This document shows positions 54,931 through 63,431 of a stretch of 64,000 nucleotides of DNA, piece by piece. Numbering within the stretch: position 1 is the first letter of the stretch; every line of letters starts with the position of its first letter. The translations under genes and the position numbers were made by a program. This stretch comes from an uncultured Ignavibacteria bacterium (GTDB lineage: Bacteria; Bacteroidota; Ignavibacteria; Kapaibacteriales; Kapaibacteriaceae), in assembly GCA_903939735.1 (NCBI GenBank), contig CAJAIA010000022.1, forward strand, positions 62,001-126,000, in the 5' to 3' direction. The notes beneath the pieces were generated by a model. It saw only the letters and a list, made by a program, of their open reading frames with translations. It was not told where the DNA came from and did not search any database.

Positions 54931-56772
54931 TTACCGACGCTTGGATTTGCCGTTATTCGAGCCCTTGGAGCGCTGTGAACGCGGTGCCTGGCCCGGGATG
55001 CCCTTGCCCTGTGCTTCGGCAACTTGCTGGGCTTCGCGCATCTTCCGCTGCAACCAAGACTCCTTAGCCGGTTCCTTTCGCAGGTCGGCGAGGGTGAGCT
55101 GGTTCTTCGAGAACTTGGTCTGCCAAATTGTCTGTCCGATGGCGACAATATTGAAGACAAAGTAGTAGAGATTGAGGCCTGCCGGGAGGGACGAGAACAT
55201 GAGCGTCATCATGACAGGCATCATGTAGACGAGAGCCTTCTGGCGCGGGTCCGATACTGCCTGCTTTTGTTGGATGAACAGCGTTGCACCCATCAGGAGG
55301 GCCAGACCCGAGAACTTGTCAATGTTGACGAGCGGTAGCTTGAACGGCAGGCTCAGAATCACGTCCGGTACGCTCAGATCGTACAGCCATGTCGAGAGGA
55401 ACTCGGCCTGACGAAGCTCGATATTCAGGTTCAGAACCGAATACAAGGCATACAGGAATGGCATCTGAAGCAAAAGGGGCAGGCAGCCCCCTGCCGGATT
55501 AATGCCATACTGTGAGTACAGCTTCATCATCTCCTGCTGCTGGGTCTGATTGTCGTCTTTATACTTCTCGCGTATCTCATTCATGAGTGGAGCAACGAGC
55601 TGCATCTTGCGAGCCGACTTCATTTGTGTGATGCCGAGAGGATAGAGCAGCGCCTTCATGAGCAAGGCGAACAGGATGATCGCGATACCGTAGTTCGGGA
55701 TGCCCGAGTGAATAAGGCGGAGTGTCGGGAGCATGAAGTACTCCCCAATTGGCTTGATGATCCACTTCCAGCCGAAGTTGATGATGTCAGTAAGACCCAT
55801 GGTGGCCAGGGTATCATAGAGCATCGGACCGGCGAAGAGCGTCAGGGAGTGGGTCTGCGAGCCCCCTCGATATGGGAGCTTGAGGGCGAGCTTATAGGAC
55901 TCATAGAATCCATCGTTTGGCAATCCAAACTTATCGCCTGTGAGCATTGCCGAGCCATCGAATCCCTTTGCTGGGAGCAGTGCTACAGCGAAATACTTGT
56001 TCCGGGTTGCCAGGTAATCAATTGAACCATTAACCGGCAACTCTACTTGCGTGTTGAAGTCGGGAGCATCGAGTTCCGTGAGTTCGCCGTTTGTCGAGAC
56101 AATCGCAATGGCGTTGTTTGATTCGTCGACGGAGTTTTCTTCTTGATAGTTCAGACCATTGCGCCACTCGAGGGTGACGAACCGGCTGGTTTGTGGAATC
56201 ACGGACTCCATGCCATCGAGCGTGAGATCTGTTTGTACCTGATAGCGATCGCCCGAGAATGTATACGTGCGAGTAATCGTGCCACCCGTGGCAACCTTTG
56301 CGGTTGCACGGACAGTCACGGTTGAACCCGGAGCTACATCAATGCGATCACTCTGCACGTCGAATGTGAACGGAATCGTTTCCGACGAAACCTTCTTGCC
56401 ATTCATCGCACGGAATGAGAATCCATACTCGAGTTTCCCTGGACGAACAAGGTCGACGCGCTTTGCACTGTCCTGCTTATGATACCACGGACGGTAATCG
56501 AGCAACTGCCACGAGCGCACCATCGCTCCGCGCGAGCTGAGTTCGATGCGGTAGAGCTTCGACGTAATCGTTACTGCACGTGGTTGCGCTGCCACAAATG
56601 CCACAGGTGGCGTTTCCGGCGCCACGGCAGTCTTCGCTACCTCCTGCTGTTCCTTGATTGCTGCCGTCTGCTGAGGCGTTACATCACGCGTGGTTGGTCC
56701 ACTCTGGAAGTAGAACCACGCACCGATGATGAGCGAAATCAGAATAATGCCGAAGAGTGACTGTCTGTCCAT
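54931..56772 (-). CDS. yidC: membrane protein insertase YidC
   Basis: Inner-membrane insertase that inserts and folds membrane proteins, alone or with Sec. The 613-residue protein has the Gram-negative long form: an N-terminal anchor (SLFGIILISLIIGAWFYFQS), a large periplasmic beta-sandwich (about 60-345) and the conserved five-helix core beginning FGWKWIIKPIGEYFMLPTLRLIHSGIPNYGIAIILFALLMKALLYPLGITQMKSARKMQLVAPLMNEIREKY, which holds the key positively charged groove Arg. A basic C-terminal tail (RSQRSKGSNNGKSKRR) could contact ribosomes. It ends the classic rpmH-rnpA-yidD-yidC block. Confidence 0.97.
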   Translation of the reverse strand: MDRQSLFGIILISLIIGAWFYFQSGPTTRDVTPQQTAAIKEQQEVAKTAVAPETPPVAFVAAQPRAVTITSKLYRIELSSRGAMVRSWQLLDYRPWYHKQDSAKRVDLVRPGKLEYGFSFRAMNGKKVSSETIPFTFDVQSDRIDVAPGSTVTVRATAKVATGGTITRTYTFSGDRYQVQTDLTLDGMESVIPQTSRFVTLEWRNGLNYQEENSVDESNNAIAIVSTNGELTELDAPDFNTQVELPVNGSIDYLATRNKYFAVALLPAKGFDGSAMLTGDKFGLPNDGFYESYKLALKLPYRGGSQTHSLTLFAGPMLYDTLATMGLTDIINFGWKWIIKPIGEYFMLPTLRLIHSGIPNYGIAIILFALLMKALLYPLGITQMKSARKMQLVAPLMNEIREKYKDDNQTQQQEMMKLYSQYGINPAGGCLPLLLQMPFLYALYSVLNLNIELRQAEFLSTWLYDLSVPDVILSLPFKLPLVNIDKFSGLALLMGATLFIQQKQAVSDPRQKALVYMMPVMMTLMFSSLPAGLNLYYFVFNIVAIGQTIWQTKFSKNQLTLADLRKEPAKESWLQRKMREAQQVAEAQGKGIPGQAPRSQRSKGSNNGKSKRR

Positions 56773-56787
56773 GCGAACTGCGTTTCG

Positions 56788-57039
56788 TTAGTCGTGATGG
56801 TGCTGTGATTGTGGGTCAGTACCCGGAACAGGGTCGTACCCGCCGGGATGAAGAGGATGACAACGTGAAATCCTGCGAATCGCAAGCCATGACCCTTTTA
56901 ATGCACCATGCTTGGTCAGCGCATCGAGAGCATACTGCGAACACGTAGGAGTAAATCGGCATGACGGCGGGAACATCGGTGAGATGAACGTGCGATAGGC
57001 ACGAACCAGGGTTGTCAATATCGCAACAACGGGGTTCAC
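56788..57039 (-). CDS. yidD: membrane protein insertion efficiency factor YidD
   Basis: Small membrane-associated protein that assists YidC-dependent insertion. The 83-residue protein has the full family motif: [58 protein letters not shown], with the three conserved cysteines. The start overlaps the rnpA stop by four bases, and yidC follows 15 bases after its stop codon. Confidence 0.96.
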   Translation of the reverse strand: MNPVVAILTTLVRAYRTFISPMFPPSCRFTPTCSQYALDALTKHGALKGSWLAIRRISRCHPLHPGGYDPVPGTDPQSQHHHD

Positions 57040-57419
57040 GACGGCACCTGAAAGGAACGGGCAATCTTCAACAGTGCGAGATCGACGTGGTGCTGAACCT
57101 CTGCCAAACCAACGAGTCCAGGAGCTTCCGGACGCTGGCGCCAGATGAGGACGACGGCATCTAGGTGAACGAGGAAGTCGGCATCGGAGCGTGCTGCGAA
57201 GGTGCGAACAGCTTGTCGGAGGAGTCGCTTCACGCGATTTCGGACCACAGCACGGGGCGCTACGCGTTTCCCTATCGTGACTCCTATTCGGAGGAGCTCC
57301 TGCTGCCCCCCGTCTGCGTGAGGTACAGCCGACAACAGAAGCGGTCCGGACGTCACTCGACGTCCAGACCGCATTACGTAGTCAAATGCATGGGCTCCCT
57401 TCAGTGGTCTGCAGACCAT
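57036..57419 (-). CDS. rnpA: ribonuclease P protein component
   Basis: Protein cofactor of RNase P, which trims the 5' ends of tRNA precursors. The 127-residue basic protein has the RNR signature [22 protein letters not shown] (about residues 52-73) and the start [22 protein letters not shown]. The C-terminal ~25 residues ([23 protein letters not shown]) are the usual helix. It is nine bases downstream of rpmH and overlaps yidD. The catalytic RNA gene was not seen in the window. Confidence 0.94.
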   Translation of the reverse strand: MVCRPLKGAHAFDYVMRSGRRVTSGPLLLSAVPHADGGQQELLRIGVTIGKRVAPRAVVRNRVKRLLRQAVRTFAARSDADFLVHLDAVVLIWRQRPEAPGLVGLAEVQHHVDLALLKIARSFQVPS

Positions 57420-57428
57420 GAGAGAGGC

Positions 57429-57575
57429 TTAACGCGCGAAGCTGACCGCGATACGAGCGCGACCCTTCGCACGACGACGTGCAAGGACCTTACGACCGTT
57501 CTTAGTTGCCATACGAGCACGGAATCCGTGCACATTGACACGACGGCGACGACTTGGTTGATACGTACGCTTCAT
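57429..57575 (-). CDS. rpmH: 50S ribosomal protein L34
   Basis: A 48-residue, very basic ribosomal protein. The sequence begins [20 protein letters not shown], continues [20 protein letters not shown] and ends RIAVSFAR, a textbook L34. It heads the rpmH-rnpA-yidD-yidC block, with a TATGTTTG promoter element 45 bases upstream. In many bacteria dnaA and the origin sit just upstream; here the neighbour is a DUF3467 gene instead. Confidence 0.97.
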   Translation of the reverse strand: MKRTYQPSRRRRVNVHGFRARMATKNGRKVLARRRAKGRARIAVSFAR

Positions 57576-57619
57576 AGCTTCACACCGGAAATTCTGGTTG
57601 ACCGTTCGTTAGAGAACGA

Positions 57620-57627
57620 CAAACATA
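57620..57627 (-). promoter_or_regulatory. -7 promoter element (TATGTTTG) of the rpmH block
   Basis: An exact TAnnTTTG match on the minus strand, 44 bases before the rpmH ATG and eight bases after the DUF3467 stop codon. Confidence 0.6.
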
Positions 57628-57635
57628 GGAAAAAA

Positions 57636-57950
57636 TCAGTTGATATTCGTCACGCCGGGAGGAAATGGCTGATGCTGGCCGTCAACCTGGATCTCACCGT
57701 ACTGGTTCTCAAACTTGCCAATATTGTCTGCCAGGGCATGGAGGAGCAGCTTGGCATGCTGAGGGGTCATGACGATACGGGCATGAACCCGTGCCTTAGG
57801 CACCCCTGGAAGGATTCGGGTGAAGTCCACCACGAATTCAGCTGGTGAGTGCGAAATGATGGCCAGGTTTGAATAGATGCCTTCGGCTTCTTTTTCGCCG
57901 AGCTCGATGGTCATCTGTTGTTCTGGCTGGTTGTTCGTTGGATTCGACAT
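57636..57950 (-). CDS. DUF3467 family protein
   Basis: A 104-residue soluble protein. The central pattern ANLAIISHSPAEFVVDFTRILPG-like segment (here YSNLAIISHSPAEFVVDFTRILPG), then ARVHARIVMTPQHAKLLLHALADNIGKFENQYGEI, matches DUF3467, a small widespread family of unknown function. The start codon overlaps the TPR gene stop (TAATG), so the two are translated together. N- and C-terminal tails are polar and probably flexible. Confidence 0.88.
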   Translation of the reverse strand: MSNPTNNQPEQQMTIELGEKEAEGIYSNLAIISHSPAEFVVDFTRILPGVPKARVHARIVMTPQHAKLLLHALADNIGKFENQYGEIQVDGQHQPFPPGVTNIN

Positions 57951-59446
57951 TAGAGTTTTGCTCCCTTTTCTTGTGCTTGTTTCATTTTGTCCATCATTTT
58001 GTTGCGGCCGTAGAGGCCTTCCATCACGCGGTAGTACTCACGATTCGTACGATAGCGATCCTCAAGCGCTTCAAGTTCTAGGATAATTGCCTTGACCTTC
58101 GCTGTGTCCTTCCGTACCTCATACGTGTTTGCCAATTGCTCCATCACGACGAGATCGTCGCGATACTTGAACGAGGCACCACGAAGTTGTTCGAAATACT
58201 GCGCTGCTGTCTGCAGGTCGCCGAGGTACGACGTATCGGGAACGTACTTCTTGTTCTTATCCATCTTGAGCAACTCATTGCGTTGCTTATCGCTTGCGAT
58301 GTTCTTGTAGTTCGCTGCAAGATTGTAGAGCGCTGTTTCATTCTTGGCATCGAGTGCGAGCACCTTGATGTATTGCTGATTTGCCTCAGCATACTTTTCA
58401 TTGCTCGACAGCATAGCACCATACTGCAAGCGGGTTGGCACGGACGATGGATCACGGTCGATCTGCGCCTTGAGCTCTGCGAGAGCTTCATCGCCCTTGC
58501 CTAGATTCTGAAGCACTTGCGTACGAAGCGGAACGAGTTCCTGATCCTTCGGCTTGACCGCCATAACGACGTTGGCCCAATCAAGTGCCTGCTGATTCTC
58601 GCCTCGGGAGTAGGACAGAAATGCGAGTGATTTCAGGGGGCTCACCGAGATCGTACGAACGCGCCACTTTTCAAGCTCGGTGACGGTGGCAGGAGGATTG
58701 TACGACCAGCCTTCGATGTCAGCATCGGCATTGCCTTGGGAGAACGAGAACGTGATCATATCACGTCCGCCGATATCAAAGCGATCCTTGTAAATAATGC
58801 CATTATCGATCGAGTCCATACGCGTTGTAACGGGCGTGCCGAGGGACTTCAGCATTGCACCGCGCGTTCCACCGATGGTGACGCCCTTGCTGCGCATGAT
58901 GTCCATGCCGGGCTTTTCGAGGTTCCAGTAGGTTGTGTAGTGCTGAACAGCAGCCGTGGTGTCGCCCGACATTTCAGCGATCTGCCCCATCAATGGAAGT
59001 GGATCTGTAAACTCTGGCTTGACATCACGCGCAAGCTTGAACGAGGCCATCGCCGCGTTGAGCTTGGCTTTGTCGGAAGTTTCAACATACGCATTATACG
59101 AGCCGATGCCCTCGTTGTAGGACACGACCCATTGGTTGTACAGTGTGACCGAAATGGCCTCCTTCTGCACAGGCTTGATGCCTTCACATGATCGAGCTTT
59201 CTGATACGCAGCAACCATCCCGTTTACGTCGCGCAAACGGTCGTTGACCTCACCAAGCAGCATCAATGCATCACAGTCATTCGGATTGGCTACGAGAGCT
59301 TTCTCGAGCGACGACTTCGCCTTCGTGAAGTCCTGCTGTTGGAGTGCCTTCTTTGCTACGGCCACATCCGACGATGCGCACTGGAAGCCCTGGGCAAACA
59401 CAGCACATGCGGCCAGACCGATGTAGAGTCCAAGAGTACGTTTCAT
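57950..59446 (-). CDS. exported TPR-repeat protein
   Basis: A 498-residue protein with signal peptide MKRTLGLYIGLAACAVFAQG; the nearby Cys in GFQCASSD lacks a proper lipobox, so type I cleavage is more likely. Tetratricopeptide repeats are visible at about residues 30-100 (AKKALQQQDFTKAKSSLEKALVANPNDCDALMLLGEVNDRL), 140-175 and 275-400 (LAFLSYSRGENQQALDWANVVMAVKPKDQELV; LQYGAMLSSNEKYAEANQQYIKVLALDAKNETALYNLAANY). A segment at about 180-260 (MDIMRSKGVTIGGTRGAMLKSLGTPVTTRMD) interrupts them. Probably a periplasmic scaffold. A TATCTTCG promoter element lies 31 bases upstream. Confidence 0.86.
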   Translation of the reverse strand: MKRTLGLYIGLAACAVFAQGFQCASSDVAVAKKALQQQDFTKAKSSLEKALVANPNDCDALMLLGEVNDRLRDVNGMVAAYQKARSCEGIKPVQKEAISVTLYNQWVVSYNEGIGSYNAYVETSDKAKLNAAMASFKLARDVKPEFTDPLPLMGQIAEMSGDTTAAVQHYTTYWNLEKPGMDIMRSKGVTIGGTRGAMLKSLGTPVTTRMDSIDNGIIYKDRFDIGGRDMITFSFSQGNADADIEGWSYNPPATVTELEKWRVRTISVSPLKSLAFLSYSRGENQQALDWANVVMAVKPKDQELVPLRTQVLQNLGKGDEALAELKAQIDRDPSSVPTRLQYGAMLSSNEKYAEANQQYIKVLALDAKNETALYNLAANYKNIASDKQRNELLKMDKNKKYVPDTSYLGDLQTAAQYFEQLRGASFKYRDDLVVMEQLANTYEVRKDTAKVKAIILELEALEDRYRTNREYYRVMEGLYGRNKMMDKMKQAQEKGAKL

Positions 59447-59476
59447 TGCATCACCAAATCCAAGTGAAGAGGATCG

Positions 59477-59484
59477 CGAAGATA
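59477..59484 (-). promoter_or_regulatory. probable -7 element (TATCTTCG) of the TPR-DUF3467 pair
   Basis: Same 8-mer as at 3378, 5847 and 49601, with one mismatch to TAnnTTTG. It lies between the BNR gene stop and the TPR gene start. Confidence 0.4.
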
Positions 59485-59519
59485 CGGTGTTCCGTTATCA
59501 CAGACGACGTCAACGAAGG

Positions 59520-62500
59520 TTACTTCGACGTGCTTCGTAGCCCAGCCTCAACCTCTGCCCGTGTCGGCATGCCGAGTCCGCCCAGGAGCTCCTGTGTTCG
59601 ACGCGTTGCGTCGGAAACCCGACGTCGCAGAGTTACGGCAAGTTGCTGGTGGGAGTTTGATGGCCGACCGAGATAGGAGATGATTTCGCTGTAAAGTGAT
59701 GAGAGGCGTTCGCGGACTTGTTCCTCGCCGGTAATCATCCCCTCCTTGGTGTTGACGAGCTCGGCATTGAGGGCAATGATTGACTGCAGAAGTTCCGTGC
59801 GCCCACCGCGTGCTTGGAGTGTGTCACGAGCTTGCTGGAGTTGCGCAACCGTAACGGCTAACTCTTCGGTCATGGCATAGAGATCCTGCATGAGCACCTG
59901 CTGAGCTGCACGGTCGGCAGCTGAGTGTCCCAAGGTTGTGTCGGCGATGACGTTCAGCGTACCGGTGGTGGTTGTGCCCTGACGCGTGAACTCGAGTGTG
60001 TACGTTCCTTCAGAAAGCAGCGGACCAAACAGCGATCCGAATGCACCACCGACGGTAGATGTAGCGGTAAGCGGCGCTTGCTGACGGATTGCAATTTCAA
60101 CACTGTTCAGCCCCTTACGTCCAGATGCAGGAATAGTGCGAATCACCTTGCCTGCACTATCCTTCACCGTGATGGTAAAGGGGCCTTTTGAATGTCGTTC
60201 CCGCAACACATACCACACCTTCGTGTCACGTCCTATCGACTCACCACGGAACTCCGCATCACTTTCGAACCAGGATGCTTCGCCCGATTCGAGCGATCGC
60301 ATTGCCACTGGTGTTCGAAGAATTGTGAGGTCGCGCGTAAATATCTCTGGCGTGATCTCGCGAAGGATGTCGAGGTTGTCGATCACATACAGACCACGTC
60401 CGTGCGTTGCGATAACGGCAGCATTTGTCGAAGGCTGAAGATCGATATCTCGCACGGCTACGGGTGGGAAACCGTTCTTCAGAGTGATCCATGATGCCCC
60501 GGTATCAAAACTCATGTATAGACCATGCTCTGTTCCGCAGAAGAGCAAGCCTGCACGAACGGGATCTTGCTTGATTACGTGAGCGTAGCCACGCATGTCC
60601 GACCCAGTGATCGATCGTGAGGTGGCACCGAATGCGGAGACTTCCACAACGTATGTCTTCATGTCACCGCGCATGTGCCCATCGAACGTCACATAGCATG
60701 TTCCTTCGTTGTGCGGCGAAGGTGCGACATGCGACACCCATGTACCAGCAGGAACAACAGAGTCGGGCACAACGATGCGTTGCCACGTGGTGCCGCCATC
60801 ACGCGTGAGTTGAAGCATGCCATCGTCAGTACCCACCCAGATGATGTTTCGATTGGTTGGATGCTCGCCGATGGTGTAGATCGTACAGTGATTTTCGGCA
60901 GACGAGTTGTCGAGCGTGAGTCCGCCGGTTGCATCTTGACGAAGCTTCAATGAATCATTCGTGGTCAAATCGGGCGAGATTCGCATCCATGTCTCGCCAC
61001 GATCGGTTGTGCGATGAAGGTACTGCGATCCAACATAGATCGTTCCCGGCGCTGTGCCTGGGATAATGGGCGTGTTCCAGTTGTAGCGGAGCTTCAATGA
61101 GCCATCATCTGGCGTGGGAGCAACAGATTTGGACTCCATTGTCCTGAGGTTGGTGCGCACAACGTTTCCACCTTGCGACTCCCAGAAGACGATGTGTGGC
61201 TCTGCTTGATCCGGGACAACATAGAATCCATCACCACCGCCAACAACCGTCCAGTCCTTGTTGCGAATACCGCCGCTCTTGCGCGACGGACCCCGCCATG
61301 AGCCGTTGTCTTGGAGTCCGCCATACACCATGAACGGATCTTGATTGTCAGCACGAACGTGATAGAACTGCGAGATCGGGAGGTTGCCGAAGAATCGCAC
61401 CGTCGTACCGCGATCATCAGAAGCATACAATCCCCCATCAGTTCCGATCAGCAGATGACGCGGATTCGCTGGATTGATCCACACAGCGTGGTGATCCGAA
61501 TGTGCGCTCTGGGCAATTGTTGTGAAGGTGTTTCCTCCGTCGTCGGAACGGAAGAGCTGAATACCATGCTTGTACAATACATCCTTCTTGACAGGATCAC
61601 AGACGATGCGTGAAAAGTAGAACGGACGAATGTCGACGACGCTGCCGACATATCGACGTTCCCATGTCAGACCACCATCGGTGCTTCGATACAGAGCGGA
61701 CTCCGATGCTTCAACAGCAGCGTAAATCAGCTGGGGATCAACAGGTGATGCAGCGAGCGCGATTCGTCCGAGCTCACCAGTTGGCAGTCCCGTCGCCATG
61801 CGCTTCCACGTTGCACCACCATCTGTCGAACGGAAGATTCCCGATCCTGAACCGCCGGATGAGAACGACCATCCGGTTCGCCTGAACGACCACATCGAAG
61901 CAAGGAGGATGTTCGGGTTCTTCTTGTTGACAATGATATCCGTGCAGCCGGTGCGAGCGTCACCAGGCAGGATGTTCTGCCATGTGGCTCCCGCGTCGGT
62001 CGTTCTATACAGCCCGCGATGTGGACTGTCGTGAAAGAGTGGACCCGGTGCTGCGACGTACACGGTTGACGGATTCTTCGGATGAAGAACGATCTGCGCG
62101 ATGCGTTCGGTAGAATCAAGGCCTAAGCGCTTCCATGATCGGCCGGCATCTGTCGTGCGGTAGATACCATCACCAACCGATACGCTATTACGCGTCCATG
62201 ATTCACCAGTTCCAACCCACACGGTGTCGGGATGTGCTTGATCGATCGTGATCGCACCAATAGACTGTGTGTGGTCGTCGAACACAGGGGTAAACGACGC
62301 ACCACCAGTGGTAGTTTTCCAGACGCCACCTCCCGCCGCACCGACGTAAAAGCGTCGTGGTGCAGTATCAACCACTGCGACGTCTGAGATCCGTCCACTC
62401 ATCACAGCCGGACCAATGCTTCGCGGACGTAGTGGTCCGAGCATGCCCGACGTAATTGTTTGTGTCGAAGCGGGCACAGCGATGCCCGTGATCATCATAG

Positions 62501-62528
62501 CGATGATCAGAATGTTTCGTGTTGTCAT
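59520..62528 (-). CDS. large exported BNR/VPS10-type beta-propeller protein
   Basis: A 1002-residue exported protein with signal peptide MTTRNILIIAMMITGIAVPASTQ. It begins LGPLRPRSIGPAVMSGRISDVAVVD, the start typical of the Bacteroidota 'glycosyl hydrolase'/VPS10-like family, and carries many Asp-box repeats (TTDAGRSWKR, TTDAGATWQN, STDGGATWKR, STDGGLTWER, SDDGGNTFTT, TTDRGETWMR, TRDGGTTWQR, SFDTGASWIT) over about residues 60-690. A C-terminal region (about 750-1000) includes a beta domain and a helical stretch (ALTATSTVGGAFGSL; VLMQDLYAMTEELAVTVAQLQQARDTLQ). There is no T9SS tail, unlike the propellers at 22-27 kb. Enzymatic activity is not shown by the sequence. Confidence 0.87.
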   Translation of the reverse strand: MTTRNILIIAMMITGIAVPASTQTITSGMLGPLRPRSIGPAVMSGRISDVAVVDTAPRRFYVGAAGGGVWKTTTGGASFTPVFDDHTQSIGAITIDQAHPDTVWVGTGESWTRNSVSVGDGIYRTTDAGRSWKRLGLDSTERIAQIVLHPKNPSTVYVAAPGPLFHDSPHRGLYRTTDAGATWQNILPGDARTGCTDIIVNKKNPNILLASMWSFRRTGWSFSSGGSGSGIFRSTDGGATWKRMATGLPTGELGRIALAASPVDPQLIYAAVEASESALYRSTDGGLTWERRYVGSVVDIRPFYFSRIVCDPVKKDVLYKHGIQLFRSDDGGNTFTTIAQSAHSDHHAVWINPANPRHLLIGTDGGLYASDDRGTTVRFFGNLPISQFYHVRADNQDPFMVYGGLQDNGSWRGPSRKSGGIRNKDWTVVGGGDGFYVVPDQAEPHIVFWESQGGNVVRTNLRTMESKSVAPTPDDGSLKLRYNWNTPIIPGTAPGTIYVGSQYLHRTTDRGETWMRISPDLTTNDSLKLRQDATGGLTLDNSSAENHCTIYTIGEHPTNRNIIWVGTDDGMLQLTRDGGTTWQRIVVPDSVVPAGTWVSHVAPSPHNEGTCYVTFDGHMRGDMKTYVVEVSAFGATSRSITGSDMRGYAHVIKQDPVRAGLLFCGTEHGLYMSFDTGASWITLKNGFPPVAVRDIDLQPSTNAAVIATHGRGLYVIDNLDILREITPEIFTRDLTILRTPVAMRSLESGEASWFESDAEFRGESIGRDTKVWYVLRERHSKGPFTITVKDSAGKVIRTIPASGRKGLNSVEIAIRQQAPLTATSTVGGAFGSLFGPLLSEGTYTLEFTRQGTTTTGTLNVIADTTLGHSAADRAAQQVLMQDLYAMTEELAVTVAQLQQARDTLQARGGRTELLQSIIALNAELVNTKEGMITGEEQVRERLSSLYSEIISYLGRPSNSHQQLAVTLRRRVSDATRRTQELLGGLGMPTRAEVEAGLRSTSK

Positions 62529-62551
62529 GTATGGTGTCTCCTCAACGACGA

Positions 62552-62571
62552 ACCCCCGCAGGAGCGGGGGT
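62552..62571 (-). terminator. hairpin between the LolA-like and BNR genes
   Basis: ACCCCCGC and GCGGGGGT form an 8-bp stem with a 4-base loop just after the LolA-like stop codon. The T tract is weak, so it may be a partial terminator. Confidence 0.55.
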
Positions 62572-62578
62572 GTCGGTG

Positions 62579-63331
62579 TTACTTCTTCTTCGGTGTTTCT
62601 TTCGCGTCCGGTTGCTCGCCTGGATATGCGAAGCGCTCATCTGGAATTGGGAGGTTGACCTTTGGATTGCTGTAGCTCATCGACATAACGGTCTGACCCT
62701 CTGAGCGGATCTCCATGAGCATGGCCATCTGAACGCCACCAACTTCTTGGTAGTTCGACATCATGATCTCGACATCGGCTTCTTGACCCATCATCGAGAG
62801 GCTCTTCGACCACATAACTTCAAGCCAGGTGACAGCATCGATAAAGATGTGGCTTACCTCATTATCCTTGTCCGTTACCTTGATCTTATATGCAGTCGAT
62901 CCGTCGATGTCTTCTGGACCGACGAGTTCGAGCTTATAGCCCTTGTCCTTCGAGTTCACAAGAACACCATCAAGGTCTGCCTGCTCAGCCATGCGCTTTA
63001 CTTCCGACTCAGGAGCCTTTTCAACCTTGTTCCCCGCCATCGGATTCTTGCTCCACGCAACGCTGCCATCAAACGCCGTGATCATCGACATGCCCTGGAA
63101 GGACATATCCATGCGGAACTTGAGTGGACGCTTCATGGCCTGTGTGAAGGAGAGATCCATGCCTTGCGCCATGGTCATGGTGCCGTCAACGGTATAGGTC
63201 TTGATTGCCTCAAGCTTGGCTTTGCCACCACGGGCTTGGAGGTTTTTTGCGAGAATCTCTTCCAGCGTAACTGCCGAAAGATTGCCAACGGCGACGAACG
63301 CCAGTGTGATGAAGAGCAGGAAACGCTGCAT
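62579..63331 (-). CDS. LolA-like outer-membrane lipoprotein-sorting-type protein
   Basis: A 250-residue exported protein with signal peptide MQRFLLFITLAFVAVGNLSA. The mature part starts VTLEEILAKNLQARGGKAKLEAIKTYTVDGTMTM, then repeated antiparallel strands (FRMDMSFQGMSMITAFDGSVAWSKNPM; YKLELVGPEDIDGSTAYKIKVTDKDNEVSHIFIDAVTWLEVMWSKS), the half-barrel pattern of the LolA/LolB-like superfamily common in Bacteroidota. These proteins bind lipids or lipoproteins in the periplasm; whether this one serves Lol transport is unknown. A charged C-terminal tail (PDAKETPKKK) follows. The BNR gene starts 50 bases after its stop. Confidence 0.82.
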   Translation of the reverse strand: MQRFLLFITLAFVAVGNLSAVTLEEILAKNLQARGGKAKLEAIKTYTVDGTMTMAQGMDLSFTQAMKRPLKFRMDMSFQGMSMITAFDGSVAWSKNPMAGNKVEKAPESEVKRMAEQADLDGVLVNSKDKGYKLELVGPEDIDGSTAYKIKVTDKDNEVSHIFIDAVTWLEVMWSKSLSMMGQEADVEIMMSNYQEVGGVQMAMLMEIRSEGQTVMSMSYSNPKVNLPIPDERFAYPGEQPDAKETPKKK

Positions 63332-63431
63332 AGAAGTACTCCAAATGATCGAAATTGCACGTCGAGTTGTCTGTGGTACGGGGCCACTTACGCAAATTAG
63401 GCCACGAGAGTTTCATCGTCCGAAAAAAAAC

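Noticed and set aside
57576-57635. A possible oriC upstream of rpmH
   Set aside because: The gap is only 60 bases, holds a promoter element, shows no DnaA-box cluster, and no dnaA gene is adjacent.
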